From: Lachnospiraceae bacterium
Lineage (GTDB): Bacteria; Bacillota; Clostridia; Lachnospirales; Lachnospiraceae
Assembly (NCBI GenBank): GCA_015056865.1
Contig: SVFM01000018.1
Coordinates: forward strand, 1 to 53,002
Direction: 5' to 3'
Length of the DNA: 53,002 bases
The notes under the pieces are model-generated. The model was not told where the DNA came from. It was given only the letters and a program-made list of their open reading frames with translations, and did not search any database. The translations under genes were made by a program, and so were the position numbers. Below are positions 8,275 to 16,975 of this stretch, piece after piece (within the stretch, counting starts at the first letter, position 1; each line of letters begins with the position of its first letter).

Positions 8275-11200
8275 GTGCCGAAAAGAACAGACATCAACAA
8301 GGTATTAATTATAGGTTCAGGACCGATCATTATCGGTCAGGCTTGTGAGTTCGACTATTCCGGAACCCAGGCTTGTAAAGCGCTTCGCAAATTGGGATAT
8401 GAGATTGTGCTGGTAAATTCCAACCCGGCAACGATCATGACGGATCCGGAGACCGCTGATGTGACGTATATTGAGCCGCTGAATGTGGAAAGACTGGAGC
8501 AGATCATTGCGAAGGAGAGACCGGATGCGCTTTTGCCAAATCTTGGCGGACAGTCCGGATTGAATCTGTGTGCAGAGTTGCATAATGCCGGAGTTTTGGA
8601 TAAATATAATGTAAAGGTTATCGGTGTGCAGGTAGATGCCATCGAGAGAGGTGAGGACCGTATTGAATTTAAAAAGACCATGGATAAGCTGGGGATTGAG
8701 ATGGCCCGCAGTGAGGTTGCGTATTCTGTGGAGGAGGCACTTGCCATTGCGGACAAGCTGGGGTATCCGGTAGTGCTTCGTCCTGCTTACACCATGGGTG
8801 GAGCAGGCGGTGGTCTGGTGTATAATAAAGAAGAGTTAAAGACTGTTTGTTCCAGAGGTCTGCAGGCCAGTCTGGTAGGCCAGGTGTTGGTAGAGGAGTC
8901 CATTCTGGGATGGGAAGAACTGGAACTGGAAGTGGTTCGAGACGCGGAAGGCAACATTATTACAGTTTGCTTTATTGAAAATATTGATCCTCTGGGTGTG
9001 CACACCGGAGATTCTTTCTGTGCAGCCCCTATGTTGACAATTTCCAAGGAGTGTCAGAAGAGACTGCAGGAGCAGGCCTACAAGATCGTAGAGTCTGTGC
9101 AGGTGATCGGTGGTACCAATGTACAGTTTGCACATGATCCGGTGTCGGATCGTATCATTGTTATTGAGATCAATCCCCGTACCTCCAGATCCTCTGCATT
9201 GGCATCCAAGGCAACAGGTTTCCCCATTGCATTGGTTTCCGCTATGCTGGCAACCGGCCTGACTTTGAAGGATATTCCCTGCGGTAAGTACGGTACCCTG
9301 GATAAGTATGTTCCGGACGGAGATTATATCGTGCTCAAGTTTGCCCGCTGGGCATTTGAGAAATTTAAAGGTGTTCAGGACAAGCTGGGTACACAGATGC
9401 GTGCCGTAGGCGAGGTTATGAGCATTGGTAAAACTTATAAAGAGGCCTTCCAGAAGGCCATCCGCTCTCTGGAGACCGGGCGTTACGGCTTGGGCCATGT
9501 CAAGAATTTTGGTAAGCTTTCCAAGAAAGAGCTGCTCAGAATGTTGCAGACAGCCTCCAGTGAGCGTCATTTTGTGATGTACGAAGCTCTGCGCAAGGGT
9601 GCTACTGTGGAGGAGATCCACGAGATCACCAAGGTAAAGGCATATTTTATTGAGCAGATGAAGGAACTGGTAGAGGAAGAAGAGGCTATTCTGGCATGTA
9701 AAGGAAGCCAAATTTCTGATGATATGCTGATCACAGCCAAGAAGAATGGTTTCTCAGATAAGTATTTAAGCCAGTTGTTGGAAATTTCCGAAGATGAGAT
9801 ACGTGATCGCCGTATCGCTCTGGGCGTTGAAGAGAATTGGGAAGGTGTGCATGTGAGTGGCACACAGAACAATGCATACTACTATTCCACCTATAATGGA
9901 GCAGATAAAAATCCTATCAACACCGATAAACCCAAGATCATGATCCTGGGTGGCGGTCCTAACCGTATCGGTCAGGGTATCGAGTTTGACTACTGTTGCG
10001 TACATGCGTCCATGGCACTGAAGAAGCTTGGCTTTGAGACCATTATCGTAAACTGTAATCCGGAGACAGTTTCTACAGATTATGATACCTCCGATAAGCT
10101 GTACTTTGAGCCGTTGACTCTGGAGGATGTGCTCAGCATTTATAAAAAAGAAAAACCTTTGGGTGTGATCGCACAGTTTGGCGGTCAGACACCTCTTAAC
10201 CTTGCTGCGGATCTGGAGAAGAATGGTGTGAAGATCCTGGGAACCGCTCCTTCTGTGATCGATCTGGCTGAGGACAGAGATCTGTTCCGTGCAATGATGG
10301 AAAAACTGGAGATTCCTATGCCTGAGTCCGGTATGGCAGTGGATGCAGATGAGGCCATTGCCATTGCTGGCAAGATCGGCTATCCCGTTATGGTGCGTCC
10401 TTCCTATGTATTGGGCGGCCGCGGCATGGAAGTGGTTTATGATGATGACAGTATGAGAGAATATATGAATGCGGCTGTTGGTGTAACTCCCGACAGGCCG
10501 ATTCTGATAGACAGGTTCTTAAACCATGCACTGGAGTGTGAGGCAGATGCCATCAGTGACGGCACTCACGCTTTCGTTCCTGCGGTAATGGAGCATATTG
10601 AGCTTGCAGGTATCCATTCCGGAGACTCTGCATGTATCATTCCTTCTGTACACATTTCAGAGGAGAATGTAAAAACCATCAAAGAATATACCAGAAAGAT
10701 TGCGGAAGAAATGCATGTGAAAGGTCTGATGAACATGCAGTATGCCATTGAGAATGGCAGAGTGTTTGTACTGGAGGCCAATCCCAGAGCATCCCGTACC
10801 GTACCCTTGGTGTCCAAGGTCTGCAATATCCGCATGGTGACTCTGGCTACGGAGATCATTACTTCAGAGATTACCGGCCGTCCTTCGCCGGTGCCGGCTC
10901 TGAAAGAGCAGCATATTCCTAACTACGGTGTGAAGGAGGCAGTATTCCCCTTCAATATGTTCCAGGAGGTAGACCCGATTTTGGGACCTGAGATGCGTTC
11001 CACCGGTGAGGTATTGGGCTTGTCATCTTCCTATGGTGAAGCGTTCTTTAAGGCCCAGGAGGCCTGCCAGTCCAAGCTTCCTTTGGAGGGAACAGTGCTG
11101 ATCTCAGTGAATGACAAGGATAAGCCGGAAGTGGTAGAGGTTGCCAGAAGTTTCGCAGAAGATGGCTTCCAGCTGGTGGCTACAGGCAGAACCTGCGATT

Positions 11201-11502
11201 TGATCGCCCAGGCAGGCATCCCTGTGACCAAGGTAAAGAAACTCTGTGACGGCCGTCCCAATGTGGGAGACATGATCACAAACGGAGATATCAATCTGGT
11301 GCTGAACACCCCCAGAGATAAGGATGGTATGAGTGATGACAGCTACCTGCGCAAGGCTGCTATCAAGGCTAAAGTTCCTTATTTGACTACCATTGCGGCA
11401 GCCAAGGCAACGGCAGAAGGTATTCACTATGTAAAGACCCATGGCGGCAGTGAATTGAAATCCCTGCAGGAACTTCACAGCGAGATTCACGATAAAATGT
11501 AA
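8275..11502 (+). CDS. carB: Carbamoyl-phosphate synthase large chain
   Basis: The 1075-residue protein has the full CarB plan: two ATP-grasp halves (the first starting KVLIIGSGPIIIGQACEFDY, the second near residue 555 with MILGGGPNRIGQGIEFDY) and a C-terminal MGS-like allosteric domain (VLISVNDKDKPEVVEVARSF). It makes carbamoyl phosphate from bicarbonate, ammonia and two ATP for pyrimidine and arginine synthesis. The start is GTG with GGAGGG at 8261. The small glutaminase subunit gene carA is not adjacent; neighbours are a PIG-L protein and a sugar kinase, so CarB must pair with a CarA encoded elsewhere. Length and motifs show no damage. Confidence 0.97.
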   Translation: MPKRTDINKVLIIGSGPIIIGQACEFDYSGTQACKALRKLGYEIVLVNSNPATIMTDPETADVTYIEPLNVERLEQIIAKERPDALLPNLGGQSGLNLCAELHNAGVLDKYNVKVIGVQVDAIERGEDRIEFKKTMDKLGIEMARSEVAYSVEEALAIADKLGYPVVLRPAYTMGGAGGGLVYNKEELKTVCSRGLQASLVGQVLVEESILGWEELELEVVRDAEGNIITVCFIENIDPLGVHTGDSFCAAPMLTISKECQKRLQEQAYKIVESVQVIGGTNVQFAHDPVSDRIIVIEINPRTSRSSALASKATGFPIALVSAMLATGLTLKDIPCGKYGTLDKYVPDGDYIVLKFARWAFEKFKGVQDKLGTQMRAVGEVMSIGKTYKEAFQKAIRSLETGRYGLGHVKNFGKLSKKELLRMLQTASSERHFVMYEALRKGATVEEIHEITKVKAYFIEQMKELVEEEEAILACKGSQISDDMLITAKKNGFSDKYLSQLLEISEDEIRDRRIALGVEENWEGVHVSGTQNNAYYYSTYNGADKNPINTDKPKIMILGGGPNRIGQGIEFDYCCVHASMALKKLGFETIIVNCNPETVSTDYDTSDKLYFEPLTLEDVLSIYKKEKPLGVIAQFGGQTPLNLAADLEKNGVKILGTAPSVIDLAEDRDLFRAMMEKLEIPMPESGMAVDADEAIAIAGKIGYPVMVRPSYVLGGRGMEVVYDDDSMREYMNAAVGVTPDRPILIDRFLNHALECEADAISDGTHAFVPAVMEHIELAGIHSGDSACIIPSVHISEENVKTIKEYTRKIAEEMHVKGLMNMQYAIENGRVFVLEANPRASRTVPLVSKVCNIRMVTLATEIITSEITGRPSPVPALKEQHIPNYGVKEAVFPFNMFQEVDPILGPEMRSTGEVLGLSSSYGEAFFKAQEACQSKLPLEGTVLISVNDKDKPEVVEVARSFAEDGFQLVATGRTCDLIAQAGIPVTKVKKLCDGRPNVGDMITNGDINLVLNTPRDKDGMSDDSYLRKAAIKAKVPYLTTIAAAKATAEGIHYVKTHGGSELKSLQELHSEIHDKM

Positions 11503-11515
11503 TTGAGGAAATGAG

Positions 11516-12631
11516 ATGAACAATCCTGAAAGACAGCAGATAGCAAAGATAGCAGATCATTTCGCCTATGAAGGGAAATTGATCGGAATCAAGGAGCACG
11601 GAAATGGTCATATCAATGACACCTTCTTGTTGACCTACGAGATCGGAAATATGGGAACCATCAAAGTGATCCTTCAGAGGATGAACAAGGAGATCTTTGC
11701 CAAGCCCGAGCAGATGATGGAAAATATTTTGGGAGTGTCTGCTTTTTTAAAAGAAAAGATCATAAAACGTGGCGGTGACCCTTACAGGGAGACTGTGAAT
11801 GTAATTCCGGCCAAGGATGGCAAGCCCTATTACGTGGATGATACCGGAGAATATTGGCGTTCTTATGTTTATGTGCTGGACACCTGTAGTTTTGATATGG
11901 TACAGAGTAAAGAAGATTTTTATGAGAGTGCATATGCATTTGGCCATTTTCAGAGTTTGTTGGCGGATTACCCTGCAGAGACTTTGTATGAAACCATTGC
12001 CAACTTCCACAATACCAAGATCAGATTTGCTACCTTCCTAAAGGCGGTAGAAGAGGATGTTATGGGCAGGGCAGATGAGGTCAGAGAGGAAATACAGTTT
12101 GTTCTGGACCGGGAGGCGGATGCTAACTTTTTTACAGACCTGTTGGAGCAGGGAGAACTTCCCCTGCGGGTTACCCATAATGATACTAAGCTGAACAACG
12201 TATTGTTCGATAATGTGACCCACAAGGGGGTTTGTGTGGTGGATCTGGATACAGTAATGCCCGGTCTTGCCATGCATGATTTTGGCGATTCTATCAGGTT
12301 TGGTGCCAGCACTGCAGCGGAGGATGAGCAGGATCTGAGTAAAGTATCCTGTGATATGGAGTTATTCGCCATATATACCAAGGGTTACATCGAAGGCTGC
12401 GGCGGCAAGCTGACAGCCAGAGAAATTGAACTTTTGCCCATGGGCGCAAAGATCATGACCTATGAATGTGGCATGCGCTTTTTGACAGACTATCTGCAGG
12501 GAGATGTATACTTCAAGACTCATAGGGAAGGTCATAACCTGGATCGGTGTCGTACTCAGTTTAAGCTGGTAGCTGACATGGAAGCCAAGTGGGAGACCAT
12601 GCAGGAGATCGTAAAACAGTACCTTAAATAA
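11516..12631 (+). CDS. Aminoglycoside-phosphotransferase-fold sugar kinase (NahK-like)
   Basis: The 371-residue protein has the kinase motifs THNDTKLNNVLFD (catalytic loop, near residue 220) and VVDLDTVMPG with the DFG-like HDFGDSIR. This arrangement and the opening GHINDTF match the N-acetylhexosamine 1-kinase (NahK) group rather than drug-resistance enzymes. It would phosphorylate a sugar at C1 as an entry step to catabolism; the exact sugar is not shown by sequence. It starts 13 nt after carB with a poor-to-moderate GAGGAAATG leader and may be partly cotranscribed. Its last codons overlap by 8 nt the end of the convergent AraC gene. Confidence 0.75.
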   Translation: MNNPERQQIAKIADHFAYEGKLIGIKEHGNGHINDTFLLTYEIGNMGTIKVILQRMNKEIFAKPEQMMENILGVSAFLKEKIIKRGGDPYRETVNVIPAKDGKPYYVDDTGEYWRSYVYVLDTCSFDMVQSKEDFYESAYAFGHFQSLLADYPAETLYETIANFHNTKIRFATFLKAVEEDVMGRADEVREEIQFVLDREADANFFTDLLEQGELPLRVTHNDTKLNNVLFDNVTHKGVCVVDLDTVMPGLAMHDFGDSIRFGASTAAEDEQDLSKVSCDMELFAIYTKGYIEGCGGKLTAREIELLPMGAKIMTYECGMRFLTDYLQGDVYFKTHREGHNLDRCRTQFKLVADMEAKWETMQEIVKQYLK

Positions 12632-13517
12632 TTCCGTGCAAATATTCCCGTGGCGTCATATTGGTCACCTTTTTGAAAACCCGGGAAAAATAATGAGGAT
12701 TATTAAAGCAAAGCATTTCGGATATTTTGGAAAAGGTATAATTGTTTTCACGGATCAGCTTTTTGGCCTCGTTTATTTTCAAGTTGGTATAGTATTCAAT
12801 AATAGTACAGTGGCAGTTTCGGTTAAAGATTTTGGAAATGTAAGCTTTGCTGTAATTTAGTTTACTACAGATTTCATCTACGGTAATAGTACCGTAGATG
12901 TTTTCGTTTAACAGCTCCAAAACCGCCCCCACCAGGTGATTGTCCATACTTTCTTTATCGGGAAAAATGTGGGGCTTTTTTGCATGTTGCTCCTGGGTTC
13001 TGACCAGTAAGATCAAAAGCTGCTCTAAGGTGGTACGTATGAGTTGTTGGCCGCCGAAAGGGGAGCTTTCTTTTAGTGTTAATTCACGTAAGCCCGGATT
13101 ATTAAAGGGCAGATTGAAGGTTTCGTGGCCTTCCCGCATCAGAGTCTTGATGTAAGGGCGAAGCTGCTCGGGCAGTAACATTTTACGATTTCGGAAATAG
13201 GACATACTTTTGGACACCGTAGCAAAGGAGATGACAAACACATTTGCCGGTGTTTTTTTGTTGGAGGAGATGGTGTGAAATTCATTGGGTTTGTGAAAGA
13301 TGATTTCTCCTCTTTTCAGGACATAGCTGTTTTTGTCAGCGTTGATCAGTACCTCACCGCTGTCTATGTATACCATCTCCCAGAAATCATGTACTTCTCC
13401 GGGGAAGTGAAAATTTTTATCAAATTCAAAATAATGCAGGGTGACGATTTTGGTAATATTGATCACATTATCCAGTTTACGTTTGATATAGGTGGGACGG
13501 TTACTCTGTGTCTTCAC
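12624..13517 (-). CDS. AraC-family regulator with cupin sensor domain
   Basis: The 297-residue protein has an N-terminal cupin-like domain (HYFEFDKNFHFPGEVHDFWE, then GEIIFHKPNEFH) for sensing a small molecule and a C-terminal pair of helix-turn-helix units (VDEICSKLNYSKAYISKIF and ISEMLCFNNPHYFSRVFKKV). It begins with GTG, with AGGAG 7 nt upstream. It is divergent from the isomerase/dehydrogenase genes and convergent with the sugar kinase, so it most likely controls that sugar module. Confidence 0.85.
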   Translation of the reverse strand: MKTQSNRPTYIKRKLDNVINITKIVTLHYFEFDKNFHFPGEVHDFWEMVYIDSGEVLINADKNSYVLKRGEIIFHKPNEFHTISSNKKTPANVFVISFATVSKSMSYFRNRKMLLPEQLRPYIKTLMREGHETFNLPFNNPGLRELTLKESSPFGGQQLIRTTLEQLLILLVRTQEQHAKKPHIFPDKESMDNHLVGAVLELLNENIYGTITVDEICSKLNYSKAYISKIFNRNCHCTIIEYYTNLKINEAKKLIRENNYTFSKISEMLCFNNPHYFSRVFKKVTNMTPREYLHGII

Positions 13518-13576
13518 AATTATACTCCTAAAAACAGATTGTTTACAAAAGTGTACTTTCAGGATAACAGATTACA

Positions 13577-13605
13577 TTTACTCTTGTCCAGTGGTATTTT
13601 ATGAT
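13577..13605 (+). promoter_or_regulatory. Promoter of the isomerase-dehydrogenase genes
   Basis: TTTACT (13577-13582) and TATGAT (13600-13605) are 17 nt apart in the 132-nt divergent gap with the AraC gene. The weak -35 suits an activator-dependent promoter. Confidence 0.45.
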
Positions 13606-13649
13606 AAAAGTGGAAAGATAAAAATACGCAAATCAGGAGGTGTTGTATC

Positions 13650-14486
13650 ATGAAAAAAGGAATCAGTATCTGGTCATTCGCGGAACCTGACCTTAAGAAG
13701 TGTTTCCAATTGGCAAAGGATGCAGGCTTTGACGGTGTGGAAGTTGCTTTGGACTTGCAGGGACCTGTAAGCATGGATTCCACCAAAGAAGAAATGCTGG
13801 AATTGAAGGCTTATGCAGAGAGTCTTGGACTGGAACTTTACAGTGTGGCAAGTGGTCTTTACTGGACGTACAATTATACATCTGCCAATGCGCAGAACCG
13901 TGCAAAAGCAAAAGAGATTACCAAAAAGCAGTTGGAAATTGCGTCCTGGCTGGGCTGCGATACGATTCTGGTAGTGCCGGGTGCAGTAAATGTTGCTTTT
14001 GAGCCGGACAGCGAGATCGTAGAATATGATGTGGCATATGCGAGGGCATTGGAGGCGTTAAAGGAGCTGGCTCCTGTTGCAGAAACATACAAGGTATCTA
14101 TCGGTGTGGAAAACGTATGGAATAAGTTCCTGCTTTCTCCCGTAGAAATGGCAGATTTTATTGACAAAGTAGGCAGCGACTACGTGGGATCTTACTTTGA
14201 TGTGGGCAATGTGCTTTATATCGGTTATCCGGAGCACTGGATCAAGGTTCTGGGAGATCGTATCAAAAAGGTACATTTCAAGGATTACAGAAGAAAGGCA
14301 GGAGATTTGCACGGTTTTGTAGACCTTTTGTCCGGCGAGGTAAACTGGCCTGCTGTGATGGAGCAGTTGAAAAATATCCAGTATGATGGCTGGGTAACCG
14401 CAGAAATGTTGCCGCCGTACACACATTATCCGGAGACAATTCTGTACAATACATCAAATGCCATGGATAAGATCATAGGTAGATAA
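13650..14486 (+). CDS. Sugar-phosphate isomerase/epimerase (AP endonuclease 2-type TIM barrel)
   Basis: The 278-residue protein shows the xylose-isomerase-like TIM barrel pattern: GISIWSF at the start, FDGVEVALD, the metal-binding Glu in VSIGVENVW, SYFDVGNVLY with Asp, VHFKDYR with His, and a late Glu in GWVTAEMLP. Such enzymes isomerise or epimerise keto sugars or inosose derivatives (IolE/IolI relatives). A strong AGGAGG precedes the ATG. The next gene, 19 nt away, is an NAD-dependent sugar dehydrogenase, a common pairing in inositol or sugar degradation. Confidence 0.85.
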   Translation: MKKGISIWSFAEPDLKKCFQLAKDAGFDGVEVALDLQGPVSMDSTKEEMLELKAYAESLGLELYSVASGLYWTYNYTSANAQNRAKAKEITKKQLEIASWLGCDTILVVPGAVNVAFEPDSEIVEYDVAYARALEALKELAPVAETYKVSIGVENVWNKFLLSPVEMADFIDKVGSDYVGSYFDVGNVLYIGYPEHWIKVLGDRIKKVHFKDYRRKAGDLHGFVDLLSGEVNWPAVMEQLKNIQYDGWVTAEMLPPYTHYPETILYNTSNAMDKIIGR

Positions 14487-14505
14487 AGGGATAAGGAGAA
14501 TAATC

Positions 14506-15489
14506 ATGTTAAAAGTAGGTTTGATCGGATGCGGTTTCATGGGAACCATGCATGCCAACTGTTATAAAAACATTGAAGGTGTAGAATTGGTTGCTGTTGC
14601 GGATATCCGCAGAGAAAAGGCAGAGGCCTTGGCAGCAGGCGAAGGTACACAGATTTTTGGGGATGGAATGGACCTGATTGCTCAGGCTGATGTGGATGTG
14701 ATTGATGTATGTCTGCCCACTTTCCTGCATGCAAAGTATGCACTGGCAGCCATGGATAAGGTAAAATATCTGTTTGTTGAAAAACCGGTTACCCTGACTG
14801 TGGAAGAGAGCGAAGCAATGATTGCAAAAAGTAAGGAGACCGGATGTCAGGTGCAGATCGGACAGGTAATCCGTTTCTGGGATGAGTACGTGGAACTGAA
14901 GAAAATTGTGGATGCCAAAACCTATGGCAAATTGATCAATGCCAATTTCCGCAGAATCAGTCCCCGTCCGGATTGGGGCTGGCAGGATTGGTTGCTGGAT
15001 GCAACTCTTTCTGGTGGAGCAGCTCAGGACTTACATATTCATGATATAGACTATGCCCTGTCCCTGTTCGGTGAGCCTGAGAACTTTTATTCTGCAAAGA
15101 ATGTATTAGGGGAAAAGAATTCCTATATCAATACTCTCATGAAGTATGATGATTTTGTAGTAACTGTGGAAGGAACCTGGGGATTGCCGGGGATCTATCC
15201 TTTTGCAGCAACCTTCCGTGTTGTATTTGAAGATGCGGTAGTAGAGAATGCAGGCGGTAAATTCCTGCTTTATACCGACGCAGGCGTAGAGGAGATTGTG
15301 ATCGAGAAGAAACAGCTGGCAGGCCAGGTGGAAGGCGGTAACATTTCCGATCTGGGCGGTTACTACAATGAGTTGGTTTATTTCTGTGAGAGAGCGGCGA
15401 AGCAGGAGCCCATTGACAAGGCAACATTGGTGGATGCAGCAGCTTCCTTGAAGTTCCTGATGAAAGAAATCGCTTTTGGAGAAAAATAA
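14506..15489 (+). CDS. Gfo/Idh/MocA family NAD(P)-dependent oxidoreductase
   Basis: The 327-residue protein has the Rossmann start VGLIGCGFMGTMHANCY and the family motif FVEKPVTLT with the catalytic-site Lys near residue 92, followed by the substrate domain with DLHIHDIDYAL carrying the conserved Asp and His. It oxidises a sugar or inositol hydroxyl. It is translated from AAGGAGAATAATC-ATG and belongs to the same transcript as the isomerase upstream; strong hairpins follow the stop codon. Confidence 0.87.
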   Translation: MLKVGLIGCGFMGTMHANCYKNIEGVELVAVADIRREKAEALAAGEGTQIFGDGMDLIAQADVDVIDVCLPTFLHAKYALAAMDKVKYLFVEKPVTLTVEESEAMIAKSKETGCQVQIGQVIRFWDEYVELKKIVDAKTYGKLINANFRRISPRPDWGWQDWLLDATLSGGAAQDLHIHDIDYALSLFGEPENFYSAKNVLGEKNSYINTLMKYDDFVVTVEGTWGLPGIYPFAATFRVVFEDAVVENAGGKFLLYTDAGVEEIVIEKKQLAGQVEGGNISDLGGYYNELVYFCERAAKQEPIDKATLVDAAASLKFLMKEIAFGEK

Positions 15490-15505
15490 TAGTACGAGAA
15501 CGGCG

Positions 15506-15580
15506 GTAGGGAAAAATCTCTGCCCTACAATCTAAAATCTATCTGCCGGGGCATAGCTTGAATAGTGCTCCGGCAGATAG
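15506..15580 (+). terminator. Two hairpins closing the isomerase-dehydrogenase transcript
   Basis: The first hairpin pairs GTAGGG (15506-15511) with CCCTAC (15523-15528). The second pairs 15539-15553 with 15566-15580 over 15 positions, one of them a G-U pair, around a 12-nt loop. Neither is followed by a long T-run, so efficiency as a terminator is uncertain. Confidence 0.5.
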
Positions 15581-15926
15581 ACTTATCTGGCAAGTGAAAT
15601 CTATCTGTTAAAAATTCCTAAAATCTGCTATTAGTTTCATCCGTAAAATGTACGAAAGAAGAATTTATCTGCTTTGAGGAACTAAAATTGTTCGAAAATA
15701 ACTACTTTAGACGTATATTAGCAATCTATCTGAACAATGGTAAGCGCACGAACAGTAGATATATTGGCGCTGTTTATCTATGGCAATGCCTTGGATATGC
15801 TCTCCGTTCCACAGGCCGGTGTAAATTTTTGCAGGTAGGTTCAATGTATTCATACAAAAGTTCCTTTCCGGTTAGCAGTATTATAATGCTGCCAGGTAAC
15901 AGGATGCAAATGTTTTCTCAAATCTC
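15581..15926. other. Non-coding gap with scattered ATCTATCTG words
   Basis: No convincing gene is present. The word ATCTATCTG recurs near 15598 and 15724, as it does in the hairpin at 15539. A 91-codon frame here has no ribosome site, an unlikely composition and runs into the promoter of the next gene. Confidence 0.4.
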
Positions 15927-15955
15927 TTGTGCGGTTGGAGGATGCGTGCTATATT
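15927..15955 (+). promoter_or_regulatory. Promoter of the unknown 260-residue protein
   Basis: TTGTGC (15927-15932) and TATATT (15950-15955) are 17 nt apart, with TG one base before the -10. It lies 35 nt before the ATG. Confidence 0.5.
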
Positions 15956-15989
15956 GTCCGTAAACACACACCAGATGGGAGGACATCAT

Positions 15990-16772
15990 ATGGATACACT
16001 TTATTTTGAGAAAACTGGCAATATCGTAAAGGTGCGCCAGGGAAAATCTGTGTATGAGATCAAGCGTCATACGGATGAAAAGATCAATCTTGATACTTGG
16101 AGGATCTACAGCGGAGAGATCAACAATGTGAGCATTTGGAGGGGCACAGATATCGAGGGACCGATCAAGCAGACGGGCACGGTAGATTTCATTGGCGGCT
16201 GTCACGGTGATGAGCGATATACTCAGGTGAATATTCTTTTGGATGGAAAAGTAGTCGGAGAGCAGCAGGATGTTTCTCTGACAGAAGGAACCTGTGTGGT
16301 GATCTTCGTCAAGTCCGATGTATATTTCTGCAACAATACGGAGCAGGTAGCTTTCAGACGCTGTAAAAGGTTGGAATTCAGAGAAAGAAAGCTGATCGTG
16401 TCCAACAAGTGGACCTACGTGGGATATGAGACCTTTGATGTGGAGTGTTTTACAGGGTGCGGACTGTATTCTGTATACAAGGATCTGTTGGTGGGTTATT
16501 CCACTGACTATGACAGCGAACTGGTCAATGACAGAGGCAGTGAACTGAGACCGGAGATCAAGACCGCCTATTTTTATGGCGAGAACTTTGTGATCACCCT
16601 GCGTATGCTTACAGGTAAGGGCAAGCATTATCTTGGGCAAGTGCATGATTTTGCTAAGGAGTCAAGGCCCAGATTTAAGGCTTACCTGTTTGGCGTTGGT
16701 CGGGGTACCGGCAAGTATCTGATGGAGCAGGGAGAGGAATTGAGCGCTTCCTTTGAGATTGAAATTATATAA
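15990..16772 (+). CDS. Unknown protein, 260 residues
   Basis: I do not recognise this protein. It starts at ATG 15990 with GGGAGG 7 nt upstream; an earlier in-frame start lies in the promoter and is rejected. It has no signal peptide and no transmembrane helix, and its many alternating hydrophobic stretches (VSIWRGTDI, VNILLDGKVVGEQQ, VVIFVKSDVYF, FVITLRML) predict a mostly beta fold, with eight-odd aromatic-rich strands. The end of the gene forms the left arm of a 19-bp inverted repeat. It is transcribed alone, between a sugar module and an efflux operon, so context gives little help. Confidence 0.7.
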   Translation: MDTLYFEKTGNIVKVRQGKSVYEIKRHTDEKINLDTWRIYSGEINNVSIWRGTDIEGPIKQTGTVDFIGGCHGDERYTQVNILLDGKVVGEQQDVSLTEGTCVVIFVKSDVYFCNNTEQVAFRRCKRLEFRERKLIVSNKWTYVGYETFDVECFTGCGLYSVYKDLLVGYSTDYDSELVNDRGSELRPEIKTAYFYGENFVITLRMLTGKGKHYLGQVHDFAKESRPRFKAYLFGVGRGTGKYLMEQGEELSASFEIEII

Positions 16773-16850
16773 AAATCCAGCAGATGATACGCCGCAGGAG
16801 GCTTTCGGGCCTTGCTTTCCGGGCGGGCCAACTGTTGGATTTTTATATAA
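16765..16850 (+). terminator. Long inverted repeat over the end of the unknown gene
   Basis: The arms 16765-16783 and 16832-16850 are complementary at 18 of 19 positions, and the one difference still allows a G-U pair. The 48-nt GC-rich loop has its own GCCCG/CGGGC pairing. The stop codon lies inside the left arm. The right arm is T-rich before TATATAA, so it can act as a terminator in both directions; its size also fits a small structured repeat. Confidence 0.55.
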
Positions 16851-16856
16851 AAACTA

Positions 16857-16911
16857 TTGACAAACAACTGGATCAGGAATAAATTATTAACTAGTTAATA
16901 TTTAACTAGTT
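16857..16911 (+). promoter_or_regulatory. Promoter and twin operator of the MarR-ABC operon
   Basis: TTGACA (16857-16862) and TAAATT (16880-16885) are 17 nt apart. Immediately downstream are two copies of the palindrome AACTAGTT (16889-16896 and 16904-16911), 15 bp centre to centre; the first is embedded in the 12-bp palindrome TTAACTAGTTAA. They lie over the expected transcription start, which suits autorepression by the MarR protein encoded next. Confidence 0.65.
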
Positions 16912-16975
16912 TCTTTTTTGAACAAGCATATGAGGGGAAATGTGCCAGAAAAAGTCGTGATAAGGAGGCGAGGAA

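Noticed and set aside
8836..9711. Long open frame of 291 codons on the minus strand inside carB
   Set aside because: It lies fully antisense to an intact carB, has no ribosome site and an unnatural composition; it is a shadow of codon bias.
15688..15963. Open frame of 91 codons before the unknown 260-residue protein
   Set aside because: No ribosome site, unlikely protein composition, and it contains the promoter of the next gene.
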